Of a DNA stretch of 64,000 nucleotides, positions 59,541-64,000 are shown in pieces. The notes under the pieces were generated by a model, which worked only from the letters and a program-made list of their open reading frames with translations, had not been told where the DNA came from and did not search any database. Made by a program: the position numbers and the translations under genes. The DNA lies in assembly GCA_003254925.1 (NCBI GenBank), contig QANZ01045650.1, positions 84,003 to 148,002 on the forward strand, read 5' to 3'. Positions within the stretch are counted from its first letter, which is position 1; every line of letters begins with the position of its first letter. This DNA is from Chamaecrista fasciculata. Taxonomy: Eukaryota; Streptophyta; Magnoliopsida; Fabales; Fabaceae.

Positions 59541-62260
59541 ATGGCTGAGGAGACCCAGAAGCCGACGGAGGAGGTGGCGGCGGTGGCTGAAAAATCTGTC
59601 ACTGACGAAGCCCCCGAGAAGCCCGTCGCCATTGAAGCTGAAGCTGAATCTGAGAAGCCCGTCGTCATCGAGAAGCAGCCCGATGAGCCCGTCCCGGAGG
59701 TTGCAGAGCCCGAGACTGAGAAGCCCGTCGCCGAGGAAGAGAAACCCAAGATTACCCAATCGGTTTCTTTCAAGGAAGAGACCAACGTCGTCGCCGAACT
59801 TCCTGAGGCCCAGAAGAAGGCCCTCGACGAGCTGAAACAGCTCGTCCAAGACGCCCTCAACAAGCATGAATTCACCGCTCCGCCGCCGCCGGCAGTGACG
59901 GCGGAGGAAAAGAAAGAGGAAGAGGTAGCAGAAGAGAAGAAGGAGGAGGAGAAATCAGCTTTAGCCTCTGAAGAGCCTAAAGTTGAAGAAAAATCCGAAA
60001 CAGAGCCTCCAAAAGAAGAATCTCCGGCCGTTGAAGAGCCTCCTAAAGAAGAATCTCCCGCCGTTGAAGAACCTCCTAAAGAAGAAACTCCCGTTGTTGA
60101 AGAACCACCAAAAGTCGAAGCAGAGACTGTAGCAGAAGAGAAGGAGGAAGATAAGCTTGAAACAGAATCTGTGGTTGTTGCAGAAGTGGTTGAGACCGTT
60201 ACTGCTGTTGAAGAAGACGGTACTAAGACAGTTGAAGCCATCAAGGAGAGCATCGTCTCAGTCTCCGAGGAGCCGGCACCGGAGGAAACCGCCGTCGCTC
60301 CGCCGCCACCGGAGGAAGTATCGATCTGGGGAATTCCCCTTCTGGCAGACGAAAGAAGCGACGTGATTCTGCTGAAATTCCTGAGAGCACGTGATTTCAA
60401 GGTGAAGGAAGCCTTCACGATGCTGAAGAACACCGTGCGCTGGCGAAAGGAATTCGGAATCGACGCCCTTGTGGAGGAAGATCTCGGAAACGATTGGGAC
60501 AAGGTGGTTTTCACACATGGGTATGACAAAGAAGGCCATCCAGTTTGTTACAACGTGTTTGGTGAGTTTGAGAACAAGGAGCTGTATCAGAATACTTTCT
60601 CCGATGAGGAGAAGAGGCAGAAGTTCATCAGATGGAGGATTCAGTTCTTAGAGAAGAGTGTGAGGAACTTTGAGTTCAGTCCTACTGGTGTTGTTACGAT
60701 TGTGCAGGTCAATGATCTCAAGAATTCACCTGGACTTGGAAAAAGAGAGCTCAGACAGGCCACCAATCAGGCCCTTCAATTGCTTCAGGATAACTATCCT
60801 GAGTTTGTAGCCAAGCAGGTTGGTATATATAGATAGAAATTCAATGTGTGACACTTTATGATTTAAGGTTGGTAGATAAATATAACCCTATGTAGTTAGT
60901 TTTCAAGTGCTTGGAAAAATTGGTATACCCACAAATTGAATGTGTGATACTCTATGATTTGAGTTTGAAGTAGGTGTGTAAATTTGGTAGCTTTATCCAT
61001 ATGATCATACTCTGATTTTCTGGTTGTTTGTTTTGGTTCGTTTAGGTATTTATTAATGTTCCTTGGTGGTACCTCGCCTTTTCAAGGATGATCAGTCCTT
61101 TCTTAACACAAAGGACCAAAAGCAAGTTTGTATTTGCTGGCCCATCCAAATCTGCTGAAACCCTTTTCAGGTATGCGATTCATTCATTCCTTTCTTCCCT
61201 TTTACTGCATCATCATAATAACTTGGTCCCAATTTTTGTTCTCCGTTTTGTTTCCTTGCATATTAATGGTTCTGTCTGCTCTACTTCTTTTCCCTTTTAT
61301 CTCTTTCCTCTTTATAACTGATAGTAGTTAATAGTTCTCTGTTTCTCTCTCAAACCCAAACTCACCCAAGTTTTTTTTAAATGTTTATTTATTTGACCTT
61401 TTGTGTCAAACAGATATATAGCTCCTGAGCAAGTGCCTGTCCAGTATGGTGGATTGAACAGGGAGGCTGAGAGTGAATTCACACCTACTGATTCTGTCAC
61501 AGAGATCACAATTAAGCCAGCAACTAAGCATACTGTTGAATTCCCAGTTTCTGAGGTGAGGAGCTGTATTCCCTTTAAAGTAAAGATGAATCACTGTTCA
61601 AAATCTTATGGTTTGATCATGGTCTGAATTGTGTCATTCAGTTTGTCCAGTTACCAATTGACCATATAAAGTAGTTATATTGTTAATTCATTGTCTAACT
61701 TTCGATGCTTTATCTGAAATATTGATTTATGTATAGAAATAGCTGTCAAGGTATAAGTGAAATCGTTCACTATTTCTTAGCATTAGTTAGATGCCTTAAT
61801 TTTGTTAAAATTAACTCCATTAATACCATAAGGCTGACAAGTGGTGAATGAAACAAGGGAAGCTTTTTAAACCATTGGAGGACGACAAACTAATATTGAA
61901 CCATCCCAAAAAGGGAATAAATAAAATGCAATTTCTAAAGTTCTCAACTTTGCATACAATACAAATGATCCTATTGTATAATTCTGTGATTGTTGATTGC
62001 TGCAGATAACCAATCTGGTTTGGGAAGCAAGAGTTGTAGGGTGGGATGTGAACTATGGGGCTGAATTTGTGCCAAGTGCCGAGGATAAGTACACAGTGAT
62101 AGTACAAAAGAGCAGGAAAATCACCATCGCAGATGAAACGGTAATTAGCAACAGCTTTAAAGTTGGGGAGCCTGGTAAGGTTGTTCTCACCATTGATAAC
62201 CAGACATCCAAGAAGAAGAAGCTCTTGTACAGGTCCAAGGCCAAACCCATTGCTGAGTAG
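59541..62260 (+). CDS. PATL: Patellin-like SEC14/GOLD phosphoinositide-binding protein
   Basis: Predicted exons are 59541-60818, 61046-61170, 61414-61555 and 62006-62260, giving 599 aa. Residues 1 to ~258 are acidic and rich in E, P, K and V, with a PPKEES/TP-type 11-residue repeat near 155-193. A CRAL-TRIO N-terminal domain follows (about 260-315, SIWGIPLLADERSDVILLKF). Next comes the SEC14 lipid-binding domain (about 318-490, with HGYDKEGHPVCYNVFG and NVPWWYLAFSRMISPFL). The C-terminal GOLD domain spans about 500-597 (VVGWDVNYGAEFVP, ending KKLLYRSKAKPIAE). Known patellins bind phosphoinositides and act at the plasma membrane and cell plate in membrane traffic and auxin-carrier positioning. 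This domain order is unique to them. The nearest named relatives are probably Arabidopsis PATL1, 2, 3 and 5; I cannot separate them without a tree. The leader at 59390-59540 is rich in CTT and CT, as in many highly expressed plant genes. Confidence 0.95.
60006..60119 (+). repeat. 33-bp coding repeat in the patellin acidic region
   Basis: Three to four tandem copies of a unit encoding PPKEESPAVEE, with the last copies reading PPKEETPVVEE and PPKVE. Confidence 0.9.
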
Positions 62261-63900
62261 GAAATCACCATCTCTGGATGAATTTCCATTGATTATGTAA
62301 GAAGAATATATCACTCTGGGGAAGAAGAAAACAATATGGGTGCTTACTATGTCATAAAAGGAAAAAGAAGAAAAAACAAGGGATGGGCTTAAATTCTTTT
62401 ATACAGGGTTATTTATTTTTGTTCATTGGGTTGAAATTAATTTGTGGAGTCTGATTTCATTTACTGTTTAGTTTCTTATCGTAATTGTTATTTTTTTGTC
62501 AAATCTGGTGGTTATATTGAAGGGGAAGGGGATATACAGGATTGGGGTTTATTTTGTATGATACTTGTGGTTTATGGAATGAGGAGGAAATTGTATTTGT
62601 ATTATGATGATACTTGATGATTATGGCTGTCTGTAAACTGTAAAGTTTGTTTGATTGTGATGATGTATTTATTTCCTTATTTATTATTCACTTGGTAAAT
62701 ACCAAATTTGTGTTCATTCATTGTTTTTCTCTTTAATTCTCTTGTCTCTGGTGGTAGGTGAGTGACAATAATGTAGTTGTCTTTACAAGATATTTTAATG
62801 GTTGGAAATTATGGGACTATTCTAATTGTATAAACCCAGCTTAATACTGAAAACAAAGCATTATAATCATAATTAAACACCTGTAACATGAAGAGAACCA
62901 CCATGTCAACCCTCTGATTCGACACATTCATAAAATATTGGTACTGCCATAATAATATTCTGATGGGGTGAGCTTCTAATTTTGTCCTGTTTTGACCAAC
63001 AATACTTCATCTAAGATGATCCTGGGTTTGTTAGCCTCCCCATATTTTACTCTCTCCCTCTCTCTCTCTTTCTCTCTACAAATTTTACTAGAAACTACAC
63101 ATGATCAAATTCCTTCGGTTACATGATGAAGCTCAGATTAAGATCCCCCAAAGTGAGATTTGTCACAAAGTTAAAATTTATACATGAAATCATCAAGTTC
63201 ATGACATCTACATGTTTCTTTTACTTCTTATCTCTTTCAAGAGGGTTTTGATGGAGAGATAGAGTGTTTTAACTTAGAACATTTAAATTGAGTTTATCTT
63301 TTTCTTGTTTTTTTTTTATCATGACATCTGTTCATGTCAGAAGAATAAAAAATTAAGAGAGATAGATTAAAAAAAAATGAGTTCATCTCTCTCTTCTCTT
63401 TATTATCACATCTACTCATATAAAAAAAAACAAATCAAAACAATAGAAAGATACCATACAAAAAGTAACATATTAGAGCATTCTAGTTTTTCATATCAAA
63501 TATCATTTTTAAATTTTTACAAGTTTTTGAAAGATGAGTGGTGGAACAAGCCTGACAAAAATTTACTTTTCTATCAGTTAAATCTAAGACCAAAAGCTGT
63601 ACATCTCACATATGCATCAAGAAAGACAAGGTTAGGAAATAGCATCTAAATCAATCATTTGCTATGATTAACCCAAGACCATGAATATTTGTTTCTTCCT
63701 AACTTGTGTTTTAGAAGTTGTTTGAAGATTAAAACATTTGCTATATATAGCGACAGAAGCTAGGAAATAAGGTTTTGATACTTTTGACTTTTTTCCCCAA
63801 TGTGCAATCTGCAATTTAATAATCCTGAGAAAAAATCACCTCAAATAGTATTTCCGTGAGATGGCCAGATTAGACAATTTTTTTTTTAAAAAAAAAAGCT
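62261..63900. other. 3' UTR of patellin and downstream spacer
   Basis: Roughly the first 400 bases (to ~62650) are T/G-rich and likely 3' UTR. The rest has no gene. CT-rich tracts lie at 63050-63080. Confidence 0.55.
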
Positions 63901-63917
63901 GCTCATCTGCAATTCTT

Positions 63918-63971
63918 CCTGCTCTGGACACGTGTCCAGAGCAGGTGGGGCTCGGCTGTGCAACAGCCGAG
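63918..63971. repeat. 28-bp perfect palindrome followed by a 9-bp stem hairpin
   Basis: 63918-63945 equals its own reverse complement, centred on CACGTG. Then CTCGGCTGT (63951-63959) and ACAGCCGAG (63963-63971) form a stem with a 3-base loop. A TA microsatellite runs to the window end. Confidence 0.92.
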
Positions 63972-64000
63972 TCCCATATATATATATATATATATATATC

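Noticed and set aside
59504-60529. 341-codon open frame on the - strand
   Set aside because: It is antisense to patellin exon 1; the serine/threonine-rich product is the mirror of GAA/CCG-rich coding sequence. No family motif, and the + strand gene is certain.
1-64000. tRNA, rRNA or microRNA genes
   Set aside because: None could be supported by reading; foldbacks present are long repeat elements, not clear miRNA precursors.

Overview
The window is nuclear DNA from a flowering plant, most likely a eudicot. The evidence is AT-rich intergenic and intronic sequence, GT-AG introns, dense small DNA-transposon derivatives, and two plant-type gene families. The species cannot be named from this sequence alone. 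There is one assembly gap (34499-35064) and there are two single-N joins (570 and 2687).

Bases 1-49140 hold a tandem array of NRT1/PTR (NPF) transporter genes, closest in style to NPF subfamily 5, all on the + strand. I count eight loci. A (3365-5262) lacks exons 1-2 and the start of exon 3, and has a frameshift. B (5525-5885) is only the end of exon 4. C (13897-17934) is intact but has lost most of the central loop. D (18925-22186) is intact. E (22521-25569) is recently disabled. F (28955-31979), G (35685-43575) and H (45046-49137) are intact. Intact members share four exons. Exon 1 is the acidic N-terminus ending in FIIG. Exon 2 carries the ExxER motif, always 218 nt. Exon 3 covers TM3-6. 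Exon 4 covers TM7-12. Reconstructed lengths are 533, 584, 580, 575 and 576 aa for C, D, F, G and H. A, D and E share intron and 3'-flank sequence, and C, D and E share a 5' leader, so the first half of the array grew by recent tandem duplication.

Bases 49140-59540 are gene-poor and full of short transposon remnants. At 59541-62260 a patellin gene (CRAL-TRIO-N, SEC14 and GOLD domains, 599 aa) follows on the + strand. NPF5 genes also sit next to patellin genes in Arabidopsis, so the pairing looks like old conserved microsynteny. The last 1.7 kb has no recognised gene.

The space between exons is a nested collection of non-autonomous elements. They include hAT-like elements with 8-bp target duplications, Mutator-like elements with 9-10 bp duplications, Tourist/Harbinger-like elements (TAA/TTA), a Stowaway element (TA), many foldback repeats, a Pack-MULE-like element carrying an eIF2-alpha fragment just upstream of gene F, and a LINE RNase H relic. 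I saw no new multi-gene system. The most notable items are the loop-deleted transporter C with a relocated intron, the different ways in which A, B and E decayed, and the gene-fragment-carrying element in front of F. All exon boundaries were inferred by eye from GT-AG sites, phase and alignment among the paralogues.
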